Positions 13,103 to 26,654 of a stretch of 64,000 nt of DNA are shown here, in pieces (position 1 is the stretch's first letter; each line of letters begins with the position of its first letter). The notes beneath the pieces are model-generated. The model had not been told where the DNA came from and made no database searches. It saw only the letters and a list, made by a program, of their open reading frames with translations. The stretch is taken from NCBI GenBank assembly GCA_030562195.1, contig JAUJPP010000005.1, positions 32,041,106 through 32,105,105 of the forward strand, given 5' to 3'. Source of the stretch: Nipponacmea schrenckii (Eukaryota > Mollusca > Gastropoda > Lottiidae). Made by a program: the position numbers and the translations under genes.

Positions 13103-14880
13103 GTTGTTTTTGAGTGTTGTTTACCACCATTATATCTGTCTATATATCTATATTTGTCTTCACATGCTTAATGAGCCAAAGCTCAATTCACAAAAGAAGC
13201 ATTTTGACATCTCTGTAATGATGATGAAATTTTCTCTGGGGATTTACAGAAGTCTGCAAACATTTCTTCAGTGGAGATATCATTGGAAATTAGTTTGGAA
13301 CTGATTTATGCAAAAATATTTGCTATATGAGATGCGATCTAAATGTATATGTAGAACTTTACCTTTTTCAATCAACATTTGTTTCAATTACCATCTTACT
13401 TTCAAAAACAGTGCTTTAGTGGGTGACTGACATACTTATGATAGACCTGATGGACCTACAGGTACCTTAACACTAGTCTATTTTTTTGCTAAAGTAAAGT
13501 CATCAAAAATAATGACAAAACCAATGTAGATGTAATTAGTTCAGTTATCTCTATAAAAAGTCCTGTTCTTTAGTTGTTTTTGGTATCATTTGTGCTGATT
13601 TGAAAAACATATTGAAAACATTATGAAAGAACTTCATCCTTCAGATTGTCTTTCATTTTTAAAATAATTCTTCTTCAGTGTGATTATTATACTAAGAATT
13701 CCTTACTCCTTTTTGAATCTCTAATCAAGCCTCAAGAATGACAAATTATCCTCAATGCTGTAATGGACAATCTTTTCTCAAAATATGGGAAGGTTATGTA
13801 TCCAGCTATAAAAATGGAAGGAAACTGTCTATAAATCACCATATAATGAGACCACTTGCAGGAATAAATTGTCCCTATTAATACAAAATGCTGCAGTAAG
13901 TTTGAATGATCAGAATCTAAACAGACACACAGGATCGCATGGCACCATGAATGTCATTGTTTCAGATTTTTATGGTATTCAATGGCTAGAATAACTGATT
14001 ATATATGAAAACTAATAATATTAAATTGAAGAGAACAGTAAAATTAAAGCTGGCATTGATTAGACCAAACCCAAGTTGTTTGTGACAGCTTGTTATTTGG
14101 CAACCAAAATGTCATGATGTTTAACAAAATATCACTGGTAAAAAACTTGTTTTCTAAGAGAAATTTCCTTAGACAGTAAAGAATCAATAGAACTTGCTGT
14201 GAAAGATGTTTTTTTTTTTTCAATTCCAAAAAAAAGTTAATCAAAGTCAATAGCTTAATGTCCAAAAGCTGACAAAATCAGGGAGGTGGAGGTGATTGGT
14301 TATTTAAATGTACTGCACTATCAGAATAACACGATCCAATACATGTATAACTCCAAGTCAGATCAAAATTAGCATAGAATTATTGAAAATTGCATTTTTT
14401 CCAAGTAAAACAGAGAAAGTATTCTTTGGACAAATGAAATTAGATAGAAATTAGACCTGTTCGTAACAGTTCTGCAGCTTTCGAGCTATCTAGAATTTGT
14501 TACATCTACCAGCTTGTCGTTTAAGGATTAAATGTAGATTTTATTTTGCATCTATTTGGCAAGATAATTTATTCATTATTTAACATGTGACAACTCAACC
14601 TGTTAATACATTGACAATAAACAAGGTTTGTGTTGTAAAAATATCTGGGCTTAACCACGCCCACTAAGTCCAATGACTTGCTTTGATTGGTTGGGATACT
14701 TCAACCAGAAATGTCAAATTTAGGGTCTGACCAAAAAGACAAGAAATTAACATTAACCTACAAATCAACTTTATGACCTGTGTTACATAATCTTCTTAAC
14801 TCTTCTTGTATTATTTATATCTGTTTAATTAGAGTGTACTTTATTCTAAAAATTTTAGCAAATTTTATCTATACATATTG
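13103..14880. other. gene-free stretch
   Basis: No exon or element boundary recognised. Near 14650-14700 there are CCACGCCCAC and GATTGGTTGGG words of the CACCC/CCAAT type, but no gene starts nearby, so I do not call a promoter. Confidence 0.4.
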
Positions 14881-14888
14881 ATTTATAT

Positions 14889-16748
14889 CAGTGCTTCTCA
14901 ACCTTTTTGATTCATTTCCCAAATTCCCCCCATTCACCCCTAGTGCTATAAAACATCAAATAAATGAAATAAAAAATAAAATAAAAAATGGAAAAATTTT
15001 ATTTAAATGCCACGGATTTGCACAAAAAGTTCAAGAGGCTTCAGAATCTGTGTTTAGTGAGAACCTTGTGCTTGGTGTTGTTGAACAAGTGTCTTCACGT
15101 CTGGAACTAGCTTCATTAGTTTCAAGCGTAGATCACCGCGTTCAGTTATAGGCAGACTTCCTCATTTTTTCATTAAGATATCCGCTACAGCACTAAATGC
15201 ACACTCCATTAGATATGAGGTGGGAAACGGTAAGAGCATGTTTTGTGCTTGTGCACTTAAATGTGGATAGTTTTCAACAATTTCTTCGTCAAGCCACATG
15301 AATTGCTGCTTTGCTCTGTGGATAAATTCAGCTGATGAGTCATTATGAAGATCAGCAAGTTCATTTTGGAACTGTTATTCAACATCATTGAGATCGACCA
15401 TTTTATATTGAGTTAGCCACCCAGGAAAGTCCATCTCAACGCAAGTCAACGAATCTCTGGTTGAAGTCTGTTACCATACTTTGAAGGTGACTAGTCATCA
15501 CAGTCAAGACCCAATCTGAAATATCATCACAAGAACTCAAACGAATTAAGTTCATGAACTCACGTCTGGATATTCCCATTCTGTACTGACTAAGTTTGGT
15601 CACAAACCCGAATATTTTAGTTTTTGAATCCAAAAGGGTTTTGTTTGCACCTTGCAACTCTGCATTCAAACCATTTAGCTTTCCAAAAATATCGGCAAGA
15701 TAACAAATTTATGCTTTTGCTTCATCCCCTCGTAAGACATCCATGTCGACATTATACATCAGAAACTCGTCCAGGGCCTCATACAACTCAACAAACTGAT
15801 CCAAGCAGTTTCCCTTTGACAGCCAGCGCACTTCTGTATGCAACATCAGGCGAACATGAGCTTCTTCCATTTGCAAACAGAAGTCTTTGAAAAGGCGTTC
15901 TTGTTTAGAATTTGCCTTGATAAGGTTGATACATTTAATAACAGCTTTCATTACAGTGTTTAATTCTGGCGAAAGGTGTTTAGCCACAAGATTCTCTCTA
16001 TGAATCACACAATGAACAGTCAAAATACCGGGATTATCATCTATCATCAGCTTCAGAACCCCCTGCCGTCTACCCATCATAGCTTGAGCACCGTCTGCTG
16101 TGCATGATATTACGTTTTGTAAAGGAATACCCGATTCTGTTATGTATTTTATATATATTTCATATATATCTGCCGCAGTCGTTGTTGTTTTTAGCTGTTC
16201 GCAAAACAACATCTCCTCCCTGAATTGACCGTTCTCTACATATCACACATAAGCGAGCAGCAATGCTTCACTTCTGTGCACGGTTGACTCATCCATTTGC
16301 ACTGTGAATTTTCTGTTTTTGCAGTTTTGATATCAGTTGTTTATGAACATCCGTTGCCATTTCATCTATTCGCCTGCGTACGGTATCATTACTGAAAGGG
16401 ACCGAATCAACTCCTGCTTCATCATTGCCCTTCTGTAGTACAATGAGCGAGAATACCGATAATGCTGGCTTGAAAATTCTTCAACCAATTGAATGAGGTT
16501 TTCCATTCTTTGCAATCAATAAGGATATTTCGTATTTCTTTGAAATATTTGACTGCCTTTGTGGCATGTTCATTATGTCTTGCTTTCAAATGCTGCTCAA
16601 GCTTCACTGGCTTCATAGAATTATTGCATAAAGTTTGATCACATTATAGACATAGTGGCAATCGCTCATCGTGAGGTGCCACAACAAATCCAAAATTGAG
16701 ATAATCAATTGAGTATTTTCGAACTTTTAGCTTCGCTTTCGAAGCCAT
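14889..16748 (-). pseudogene. decayed hAT transposase, ZBED5/SCAND3-like
   Basis: Read from the ATG at 16748 toward 15110. It opens with MASKAKLKVRKY, then a BED-type zinc finger (C-x-x-C near 16670, then KPVKLEQHLKARH at 16616-16570) broken by an in-frame stop between its first cysteines. The middle part (16212-15709) has SCTADGAQAMMGRRQGVLK and VHCVIHRENLVAKHLSPEL, typical of ZBED5-like hAT transposases. The C-terminus (15225-15110) keeps the dimerisation signature LPFPTSYLMECAFSAVADIL and ITERGDLRLKL. The reading shifts frame at least twice and has several stops, so it is not functional. A hAT-like terminus CAGTGCTTCTCAACC lies at 14889. I did not find the opposite terminus. Confidence 0.9.
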
Positions 16749-16749
16749 G

Positions 16750-18590
16750 ATGTTTATTTTATATTACTTTTATTTATGAAACGTTTATTGGTATGTTTCC
16801 GTATGGAATAATGTACAATACGATGCCTATCTTTGCATAGGAGACCCAAGCTATCCAATCCTAAAGAGAAAAGATTGGAATAAAGAATCCTGCCGATCGA
16901 TGATCTACATGTATCTACCTATTTATGTCAATACTACCAATTTTTCAATAATAGTAATGCGCGATATATTGATTTTCAACTGACTACTAAGCAGCTCTAT
17001 TTTTGACAGAAGTCGATTTATGCAATTAATTTTAGTGTATGAAACTTCTGCTAGGTATAATAGGTATCTATTAGTGTAAACGTAAACAATGTTTAATATT
17101 TAAGCTTAAGAAACACTTTAGGTCACTTTAGGACAAGTAGATGTGAGATACAGAAAAGTATGACGTGTCCTTCAACTGGAGTTTTAAATGCTAAGAGGAC
17201 TGGTCATCACTCACCCCTTAATTATATATCGTTTATTCAGATGATTACCTGAAGATACGAGAAATATGCAAATTACCCATTTTCAGAGCCCTATTAAACA
17301 AAAGTTCTTTACCCAAATTAGAAATCGAGGTATCATATGAAACTTGAGCCAATGTAGATGATTGTGCAGAAAAATAATGGCTGCAGAATGTCAAGTTCAA
17401 AAGTTATGAACTTTCAAACGGAAGCCTATACTTTAAAACTTTGACAGGACCTAGTGCAACGACAAATTAGAAATTGAAAAAAATGCCACTAGAGGACCTA
17501 GATTATTATCAAAATTATATTTTAAAACAAGTTTGAAAAAAGTCAGATTAAAAATGGCGGACGAGTAGTGTTTTTCTGATAATTTGCATATTTCAAGATG
17601 ACGGTTAGGAATTTGCATATACGGCAAACATACAAAATGAAGATATTGATGGTACTAATTTTGTGGAATAACAAACTTGCAAGTTTTTGCAAAAAATAAT
17701 CCAAAAATTCCGAATTTTGTGATTTTTGACATTTTTGGGTCATTTTCAGACGTTTCCGGCTAATTTTGGAAAATGTTTTATCGGAATCTTAATTGATAAT
17801 TTTTTTTCTACTCATCTACCAATTTTTGTGAAAAAAAAAAAAAAAAATAAAGAAGTTTGAATTTTGGTCAAAGTTCAAAACAAAAAGCTATCTGAAAAAT
17901 TTTTCAATTACGATTTTCTGAAACTGCAGATTGCTTATATGTTCTCTCAAGAATACATACAAAAATTTTGAGGTAAATCGAACAAAAAATAAGCATTTAA
18001 TGGCGGATTTCTGAAATTTAGGAGTTTAACGCCACACCACTGGTGTCCCGAAATACATTTAAAGTCTAAGCACTAGGTCTGGAATGTCTGGCGCAGAGCC
18101 AAAAATCTTCTACCAGTAAGTATTACAGTATTTGCTGGAAACTCTGACCACAATTACGAAAAAAAAAAAAATAAAAACAAAAATATCTAAAAAACTGACA
18201 AAAACAATAGTTTCAAGCTCAACTAGAAAGCTGTAATGACAGAGAAAGAGATGGGTATGTATTATACAAAATACACTCTTAAAAGACAATTGCATGTGGA
18301 GGACTATATACTTACAACCAGTGAAAACTCCTATTAGTAATGATTTGAATGGAGGGGATAAATTAGATCAATCAATCGCTGTCAGTAGAAAATAAAATAA
18401 CCAGAAAAGCTTTTATCATATCAGTACGTTATATAGTTACCATAAAATTGATCTAATTTATTTTAAATTGAAAAATAACAATAGGTCATACAACTCGAGC
18501 AATTTTCGTTGGTGAATGTAAGTCTGGAATTAGTCAGCAAATTTAGTACTGCAGTACACTAACCTTCAGCAAGATTAAGAATAAAACATC
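16750..18590. other. gene-free stretch with possible old repeats
   Basis: No gene recognised. The section at 17230-18060 repeats words such as AATTTGCATAT and runs of AAAATTTT and looks repeat-derived, but I could not delimit a unit or family. The section at 18000-18590 is unremarkable. Confidence 0.4.
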
Positions 18591-18599
18591 TTAGGAGTC

Positions 18600-18685
18600 A
18601 CAAGAGGATAACCAACAGATCAGAGAATAACCTACAGATCAAAGGATAAGCGACACATCAGAGGATAAGCAACACATAATTAGAG
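18600..18685. repeat. short tandem repeat, about 21-bp unit
   Basis: Variants of AGGATAAGCGACACATCAG recur about four times (ACAGATCAGAGAATAACC, ACAGATCAAAGGATAAGC, ACACATCAGAGGATAAGC). Confidence 0.7.
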
Positions 18686-18689
18686 ATCA

Positions 18690-20100
18690 ACACATTAGCA
18701 GATCAACTTTACTATATCTGAAAGATCATATTCATGCATCATAAAATAAATCTTCAAGGTGTCTAGGTATTACAAGGTCAATCGTATACCTTGACTTCAT
18801 TTGGGATATTCCTTGTATCAAGTTGAAGTGATCTGTAAGCTGTAAGCAGCTAAAAAAAGCCAATCAGAGCACTTGACAGAAAGACGGTAAATAATTAGGC
18901 TTTTTTGTTAACATTCTACATGCGGAGATTTGACTGATTGACTGTATCCATGAGAAAAGAACCAGATTGACTTGTTAAGGAACGTCTATTATAGAGCTAC
19001 TTTAGGTCTAAGATTTAGATAAACTATTGTAAAGTCTAAGATGAACATGACTGTGACTTTTTAATAAATATTTTTTTGAATAGATAAATCAATATTTCAT
19101 TCGATTTTCATATCAAGTGAAAATATAGGAAACATTTCAATATAAAAATTGATAAGAAATTAGGTTTCCTGTGTGATATATATTAAATATAATGTAATAT
19201 CTCGGCCCGGAGGGATTATTAAATCTTAACAAGATTTTAATTTTAATACCTCACAACATTACCAATCTCTTTACCTAGTTATTAGTAACAAAAAATTTTA
19301 TGTTACGGAAATGATGGCATTGAAAGTTGTCTACAGAAGCATAAAAACAGTAAAAACTTTTTTCTTTATACTTTTACAGCTGACAATTCAATAAAAAAAA
19401 AAATTCAAGGTTTGATATGAAGTACTTTTCAACTTCAGCAAAATATGAATTGATCTGGATTTGTTGGAAAATAGCAATAAGACATTACATAGTGGAATGG
19501 TTTTTAAATAGCATAAAACCCTGAGTCTTGTGTTAAAAAAATAAAACAGGCAATATATCACAAAACAAAATTTGATATCACATACTTGACATTGTATGTG
19601 AGTTTTATTTCTATCATTCAAGTATGTCTAAAATTTGAAACAATTTCCTTGAAATACTGATAACAGGAAGGTTGCTGCTTCCTACTAAAATTTGAACAAT
19701 TATCAGATAATCATTGCATTTAGGAAGGTTTTTGTGATACAGAGAGTAAGTAAATTATCAATATTAATTACATGTACAAAAATTAGTTAATCTGTCATCA
19801 AATTGGTTTTTTATTAGGTATGTTGAACCACTAAAATGTGTTAGTATTTTAGGACAAATATCAAAATAGGTAGGCAAGAGTTTTAAGGCACAAGGTGAAC
19901 TTCTGGAAATCATGTACAATATAGTACAGATATTAAAACAATACAGTAATAAAACTATACTTTTACCATACATATCATGAAATATGTTATTTAAATAGAA
20001 ACTGTAGATTATAGCCATGCTATTCACGATAAAAAGTGAAAAATACAAATCATGAACAGTTCCTGTTATTGTAACAGCAATTGTGGTTTAAATTATAATA
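18690..20100. other. gene-free stretch
   Basis: Nothing recognised. The minus-strand open frames at 19388-19621 and 19764-20048 are AT-rich and motif-free. Confidence 0.45.
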
Positions 20101-20104
20101 GACA

Positions 20105-20345
20105 TTTTATTAAAGGTATAGTCACCATAGTGACTAAGTCAGGGGCAATAATTTAACAACATCGAAAAAATCGTCGATATCGAACTTGTCCAAGATGTCA
20201 TCAATATAAATGGTCATTGCAAGTTTCATTCAATTCAGATGAAAACTGTAGTCTCTATAGCATTCATAAGCCATTTGTGGACTGACAAACAGACGGACAG
20301 GGGTGACAACAAAATCATGAAATGCATGTCACTAACTAGGTAGAT
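20105..20345 (+). repeat. short pearl-like repeat fragment
   Basis: It contains GTCAGGGGCAATAA, GAACTTGTCCAAGATGTCAT, AAGTTTCATTCAATTCAGAT and GAAAACTGTAGTCTCTAT, then ACAGACGGACAGGGGTGACA. This is one tandem unit plus the right-hand PuGACAGACGGACAG tail found at other copies (for example 34190 and 54420). Confidence 0.8.
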
Positions 20346-20349
20346 GTCA

Positions 20350-23300
20350 ATTTCATTAGATATGTTAATTATACAATGAAAGAGAAAACTTGTAAATAAA
20401 ACTTGTCAGTTTGAACAAACTTCCTAAAATTATTTCCAAATAGCCATCATAATTACAGTAATATTAACCTTATTGTATGATCATTGTCTCCTACAGTGAA
20501 ACTTAAGATTTTTGCCAGGGTGTCAGTAACCTTTTCACTTTGATGTAAGATGGTGATGAGAACATAGTCTCATAAAAGCACTGGCCTAGTTCACAAAGTA
20601 AAGATTTATGATAAAATAAGGTGCAAGTTAAAGGTTAGGATTATTAGAAGCGTTAGTCATGGGTGTCTCTGAAATATTATCATTTCTTTAACTGAAATAG
20701 CTGAAAATATAAGAATAAATTTTCTTCTGATATATCAATAGTCATCTAAAGAGAAAAGCAAAATATTTTTATGTACCTATAATAAATAAAGAAATATTAA
20801 TGTAGTGAATTCAGAATAAAAGAAGTCAGGTAATTTAAGGCTATTGAGGATTGAGTCTACCATGAACTAGGATATTACTGAGATTTTTATTTCTTTTGTA
20901 AGCTGTTACGAGTCTCTTGCTGTAAACATGAGGATATTGGTTTTGAAGGCTTTTGAAATTTAATATAATATACCAATAAAGGAAAACAGGAATATATTAA
21001 ACATAAGGGAAATTATATGAAATACCAGAAAAGAAGGAAATTATATAAAAATTTCCAAAGAAAATTATATATAAAATGTCAAGTAAGTTGTTTTAAATAT
21101 GACAATATATCAAATGCCTAGTATTGATGACACAAGTTGCATCCCTTATTTGGAGTGTGTACATTCAAGGTAATTTGGATAAACACAGTTATTATTCAGT
21201 GGAGTGTGGATTCTGGCTCTATAGATGTTTGAAGGAAGTACATTGACAGTAGTCCTAGTGTTAACACAGGGGTCAGTGAGTCAATGAAAAAGTATTTAGG
21301 CGAGGGATATTCGTAGGTTGATGTCTGTATTTGTACATTATTATCGTGATTACTAGTATAACTAGTATGTCTTCAAGGATTTCATCATGATCTCCGAGAA
21401 GAAATTGATATATTCTGTCTACTCTAGTATATTGGGTTGATTAATAGTAAAATGTTTTATCTAGAAATGCAAGTCAATAATTTTAACAAACCTAAGCAAT
21501 ATGCTTTATATGTTGTATAACATTTTAATTATGTTCTCTGATCTACTGTAAAACAATGCAGCTGATTTAAATAATTCAAGAAAAAAGGATGTAACCTATG
21601 GCAACAATTTCAATACAATATCTTCCATCATCAAATATTTTTTTCGAATTTAATGAGATATTTTGTCTGAAATAAATGAGTTTAATACTAATATTTTACT
21701 CTCAAGTACAAAAAAATATATCATTGGAAAATTGTACAAAACATTTCAAATTACAAATTAGAAATGTTTTTTTATTTTTTTTTAAATCAGACAATATTAG
21801 AGTAGAATTTAATAAAAGGTTTTGCAAGAAAAAAATCATACTTGAAAAAATTTCAGAAAATAATTGGACAGTATATTACAAAGAGACTTTCTAAGATATC
21901 AATAATCATACAGTTGTGTATCATGTATCAGTTATTAAAATATTATCTACTGTTGTCAGAATGACTGTATATCAATTATTCATAATATAGTTTAGAATTA
22001 TGTCATCTAGTATTGTCCAGTCACACACATCTCAATGTGAGGTATCATAATGTAGGAATTATCAAAGAAGCCTTGAGCTAAGAGACAAGAATATAAATGA
22101 TTGAAGTATGTATAAAATATGTCAGAATTGAAATGATTTACTTCCTACATTCTGCATTGATAAGGCAAGTTGACCAGCAATGAATTGTTTAATGAATAAA
22201 TTCAAGTAGGCCAATATCTGTACACTTCATAAAATCAAAACAAACCCTAAAGATCATTGTCACATTACCGTCTCATATATATGCATAACATTAACATAAC
22301 ATTTCAATCATAACACAATATAATAACAACCATGATATAAATATGACAGACAATGCAAACCAATGCCATTGAAGCTTTACAATTTCCTTTTATAAATGAA
22401 TGATGCATATATAACTATCATTATTATGGATATTCTAATACATGGATATTCTAATACAAAGATGATCATACCAAAGACAGGCCTGTAGTCATACTTAATT
22501 ATAAGGAGGGACATATATCTGGAGAGACTTTGGAATATGGTCTGTGAAGTTATGAAATTGGATGGTTATCATAATTTATCAGGGGTTATTAAACCTGGCC
22601 CAAGGTTAATGACTGAAACTCTGTAAATAAGATTGTTAGCTTCATAGCCAATACAAATGAACCAGGATTCCAACCTCTTATAATTGTCTTCAATCTCCAA
22701 AATCAAAAAATATTTTCAAAGACAAATAACAGACAAGCTTGAGAATATTTTAATATTTAAATTAAATTTTTTATTCTCCAAAACTGAACTTAAATAAAAC
22801 CTGAATAAAGCAAAAAATAGGTATCTTTAATATTGTACTAAGTTGAAGGGACTATATGACAAAGCTTAATCATGAGCCAAGCTTTAAAACCTTATTGGCC
22901 CATTAATTATATTGAAAAAAATATCCTGAAAACTGAAAAAAAAACGAGCTTATTATTTGTAATTTTCTTATTTCTTAATGAAATTTACTTAGTTAATTAG
23001 TTGAAAAGGATGTTTAAAGTATCCAACCTATGTAGAAGGATCTTAAATCTATCCTGATTCAAAACTAAACAAGAAAGAGTATGAAAGAATGAAATGGGAA
23101 ATTTGTTGATGCTATTTTTTGATGATAAAATAAATATTTATTTCCTCTCCTATATCCATTCTGATATTTTCAGGTACAGGTACAAGAATAAATGTGATGT
23201 TTATATGATGGTAGATATCTTAAACTGAAGTTCTAAATTGGTAGGCTACATATATTTTATCAAATTCTTTCAAAATCTATAGCCAAATGGACTGATTTTT

Positions 23301-23560
23301 TCTCCTAAGTACTTGGTCTTGTCTGCTCAAAATGATAATATAAAGGAATATGAATATCATTGCAAGGATTTCAAAAAATATTAACAGTCCATATTTTTTA
23401 AAAGAAATTTCAGTAGTTATTAACCCACCCTAAAAGCAGTACATAAAATGGTCATTATCAAGAATAACTACACTTTAATATATCTCATATATCAAACTTA
23501 ATTTGTTTAAAAATGGTGAAAAACAGAGTGTTTAATTGTCAAAAATAAAGTTTGATGTAG
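20350..23560. other. gene-free stretch
   Basis: AT-rich sequence with no exon, RNA or element boundary that I can support. A small direct duplication (ATGGATATTCTAATACA twice, near 22430-22460) is the only structure seen. Confidence 0.45.
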
Positions 23561-23569
23561 TTTTCTGCC

Positions 23570-23790
23570 ACTTATCAAAAATAGCAATGGCCATCCTAAT
23601 ACACCCACATTTAAAATGGCAGCCAATTCGTCAGGGAGGTTGACAAGAGTTATCGGTAAATGACAGAATTTATTCAATAGGTTCATCCTTGGGTGATTAC
23701 AAACAATCACACAAGGTTTCATCAACATCCATCAAGAAACCAGCTCTCTAGCATGTTCACAATAAATTTAATGTGTTTTCAAGAACAAAG
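23570..23790 (+). repeat. fragment of the second pearl-like family (ATGGCCAT-headed)
   Basis: It begins AATAGCAATGGCCATCCTAA, then AATTCGTCAGGGAGGTTGACA, GGTTCATCCTTGGGTGATTA, CCATCAAGAAACCAGCTCTCT and AAGAACAAAGGCAACAAC. The same series appears at 37905-38500 and 42005-42645. Confidence 0.8.
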
Positions 23791-23794
23791 GCAA

Positions 23795-25035
23795 CAACAA
23801 AAATTAATATTTTTCGATACATAAAAAAATCTGTGATATCAACTTCAAAATCAATCAAATAACCAATTACACGTACCAATTTTAGACGTAAATGTCAAAG
23901 TAAACAATGACCGCCATAAGGCTGAAGTACACTATAAACCTACACATACAGATGAATTTCTACAATTCAACTCCATCCGAACCATTCAAACCAAAAATAA
24001 CATCATCATTGACCTATAGAGCACTAAATGTCTTAAAACACACATTTACCAAATTTGACTAAACTTGTCAACAAAACCATAGCTTAAACCACAATAAAGA
24101 AGTAAAAGCAAACAACATAACCAATCAGAAGCCAACCCCATAAGTTTTAATTTACAATGGATTTCACCTTTTACCTCAAAGCATACTCCAAGCAAAATGG
24201 AGACCAGAACGATCCAAGAAGATACAAGCAAAGGACAATTTTTTGCTCTTGCAGCAAATTTGAGACCAACCATTAAATATCAGAATCACGGAGTACCAGT
24301 ATCTAACCAGCAACAATAATTCAGCCATTGCATATATCTAAAAACGGTAGATTTAGGTTTAAATAAGATTCCATTCCATAAAACCTATAACACCTGTCAA
24401 ATTATTTTGTAATATTAAGCAATTTTGGGATTAGAAGATTTTCATTGTAACAAAACATTGCCATGTTAATCAAATAGTACCTATAAAGCCAATTTTTTAA
24501 AAAATTTAAGACTGAAAACCCAAATTTTTGAATCAGACTTTACAAGATTTCGTCAATCTTTTTTTGTTTTTATTATAACACTTGTTATTTTATTTTGAGA
24601 AATACATTTCTTTGACTTTTAAGTAGTTACATTTTGAAAACAGTGATAAAAATTCATTAGAGAACCACCTTAGAATCATTTCCAATCCTTAGACCTTTTG
24701 ATGAAATGTTTAAATTTAAAAACATTTTATATAGAATTTTTCTATTTAAAAGGGTTTAGAAGTTACTGGAAAACAGTTTGGGGTAAACAATTCACTTTGA
24801 GAACAGTGCTTCATTTCAACTTCTTAGACAGTTCTGGAAATTTAACAAATTTAAGAACTAGGTGTAAATAATATTTTGGAAAGAAAAGTATAGAAGTATA
24901 ATACCACTATGTTTAAATTAACTACAACTATACTATTGAAGTAGTGTTTTATTTGTAGAAATGTTGGATAATTTACAAGATACTTTTTAAAAATAGAGTT
25001 AAATTTGTGTGTAGGAAAAAAAGTATATCTTTTTA
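23795..25035. other. gene-free stretch upstream of the GPCR
   Basis: No exon recognised on either strand. If the GPCR has non-coding 5' exons they could lie here, but I cannot place them. Confidence 0.4.
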
Positions 25036-25040
25036 AAATA

Positions 25041-25305
25041 ATCAATTCTATTTAAATATACCATTTTAAACTACAGTGAAGGGATTAATTTGTTCAGTAT
25101 TAGAATGGAAGTCTGTATCTTAAAATTACAGTTTAAAACCCTTTTGTAATAATAAGGGCCCCTAAATTTAAAAGAACATCAATTCTATTGTAGGCATATA
25201 CCATTTTAAAGCTACAGTGAGAGGGATTAAATTTGTTACAGTATTAGAATGAACAGTCTGTGATCTTGAAAACTTCATATTTAAAACGCTTTCTCAATAA
25301 TAAGT
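25041..25305. repeat. tandem duplication, two copies of about 120-130 bp
   Basis: Copy 1 (about 25041-25155) and copy 2 (about 25178-25305) share ATCAATTCTATT, ATACCATTTTAAA, CTACAGTGA, GGGATTAA, TTTGTT, AGTATTAGAATG, AGTCTGT and AATAATAAG in order. Copy 2 differs mainly by scattered one- or two-base insertions. The pair lies about 270 bp upstream of the GPCR frame. Confidence 0.8.
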
Positions 25306-25577
25306 CTCTCTATCGTGAATTGATAAGACAATTGAATTTATACTATACCCTAACAAATTCTCAGTTCAGCTTTTATTAGACTATTGTGTAGAGACCATTA
25401 CTTTTTACAGTACTTCACAACAATGAATCTCAAGTTCTTTAATGGATTAGTTTTAAGAAAACTGAAAAAACTGTAGTAAATTAGCTTCATGCCATAAATT
25501 TCCTATATTTCTAATGGTGTTGAACCTTAAATAGTTGATTAGTTCTAAAAACGCTGATCCCAAACAGAGATTATTTT

Positions 25578-26654
25578 ATGTGTGGACACAGTATTAATGT
25601 TTATAGATCATCAATTGTTCAGTTTAAAGATAATTTCTCAGATTGCAAAATGGAAGGTACAGAAAATGGATCGATGACAAATTTAACTTTTAATACACCA
25701 TGTGGAGAGGCAATATGTCTCAGTCAAGCAGTGACCTTGATCTTGGAAATAATAACCATCATTCTAGCAGTGGTAGGTGTTACCGGAAATTTAGTCACTG
25801 TTTTCGCTATTATAACATCACCGTTGAAAATGAACATCAACAGTATTCTCATTGGAAATTTAAGTTTTGCAGATGTATTATATTTAGCTTTAGTTCTTCC
25901 GTTACAAGCTGTGGCCTTTCATTTCCGTAGCTGGCCATTATCCGATGTACTATGTAAACTTCATGCTGCAACCAGAATTTGGTTAATTGGAGTAAACATG
26001 ATGTTACTCAGTGCTATTGCTTTATACCGGTGTCTTCACATAGTTCATATTCAAACTTATCAAAAATTCACTGCTCGTGGTCCATTTATTTCTGCTATTG
26101 TTCTGTGTTGGATTTTTCCATTATATTTTTGTATAACTCCATTAGTTGGAGTTTGGGGGGACTATTCATTTCAAAATATGATTTTAAGATGTACTTTCGA
26201 CCCGCACGCAGAGAAATCACACAAAATTACAACAATAACATTAGGTTATGTGATTCCCTGTCTGTTTATATTAGTATGTTATGCCAGAATAGGATGTGTG
26301 GCTTACAGAACTCGTAAACGTGTGTCTCGCGCCAGTATATATCGTAAACAAAAAGCTCAACGAGAATCTTTAAGACTAACAGGAATGATGGCCTGTATTT
26401 ATATTGGATTTTTACTCGGCACCACGCCTTATTTTCTAACTAATTTGTTTGATCCCAAGTATACGAAACAGATTGCCCATATTCTGGCACCATTTTTAGC
26501 CTGGTTATTATACTCTGTAAATCCAATCATATATACATTAATGGACAGGAATTTCCAGGCAGCCTATAGACGTCTTTTGATGATGGAAGTATGTCAGAAT
26601 GGACCCCAAAATAACAATGAAATTGTGATGGATGCTTCTTATGCACACAGATAA
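25578..26654 (+). CDS. class A (rhodopsin-like) GPCR, orphan, Moody/Tre1-like by eye
   Basis: This is a single-exon, seven-helix plasma membrane receptor of 358 residues. TM1 has GN(70-71) and TM2 has NLSFADVLY with the conserved Asp99. Cys126 and Cys205 can form the usual extracellular disulfide. Trp178 (TM4), Pro227 (TM5), Pro284 (TM6) and NPIIY 315-319 (TM7) are present. The region after TM5 is basic (RTRKRVSRASIYRKQKAQR), as expected for a G-protein contact. Two features are odd: the DRY site reads YRC (150-152), and the TM6 CWxP site reads GTTP. ECL2 (GVWGDYS...RCTFDP) recalls the Moody/Tre1/GPR84 group, but the ligand cannot be told. The second Met (codon at 25650, AAAATGG context) is a better start and gives 334 residues with two N-glycosylation sites (NGS, NLT). 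The longer frame is reported because it is open. Confidence 0.92.
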   Translation: MCGHSINVYRSSIVQFKDNFSDCKMEGTENGSMTNLTFNTPCGEAICLSQAVTLILEIITIILAVVGVTGNLVTVFAIITSPLKMNINSILIGNLSFADVLYLALVLPLQAVAFHFRSWPLSDVLCKLHAATRIWLIGVNMMLLSAIALYRCLHIVHIQTYQKFTARGPFISAIVLCWIFPLYFCITPLVGVWGDYSFQNMILRCTFDPHAEKSHKITTITLGYVIPCLFILVCYARIGCVAYRTRKRVSRASIYRKQKAQRESLRLTGMMACIYIGFLLGTTPYFLTNLFDPKYTKQIAHILAPFLAWLLYSVNPIIYTLMDRNFQAAYRRLLMMEVCQNGPQNNNEIVMDASYAHR

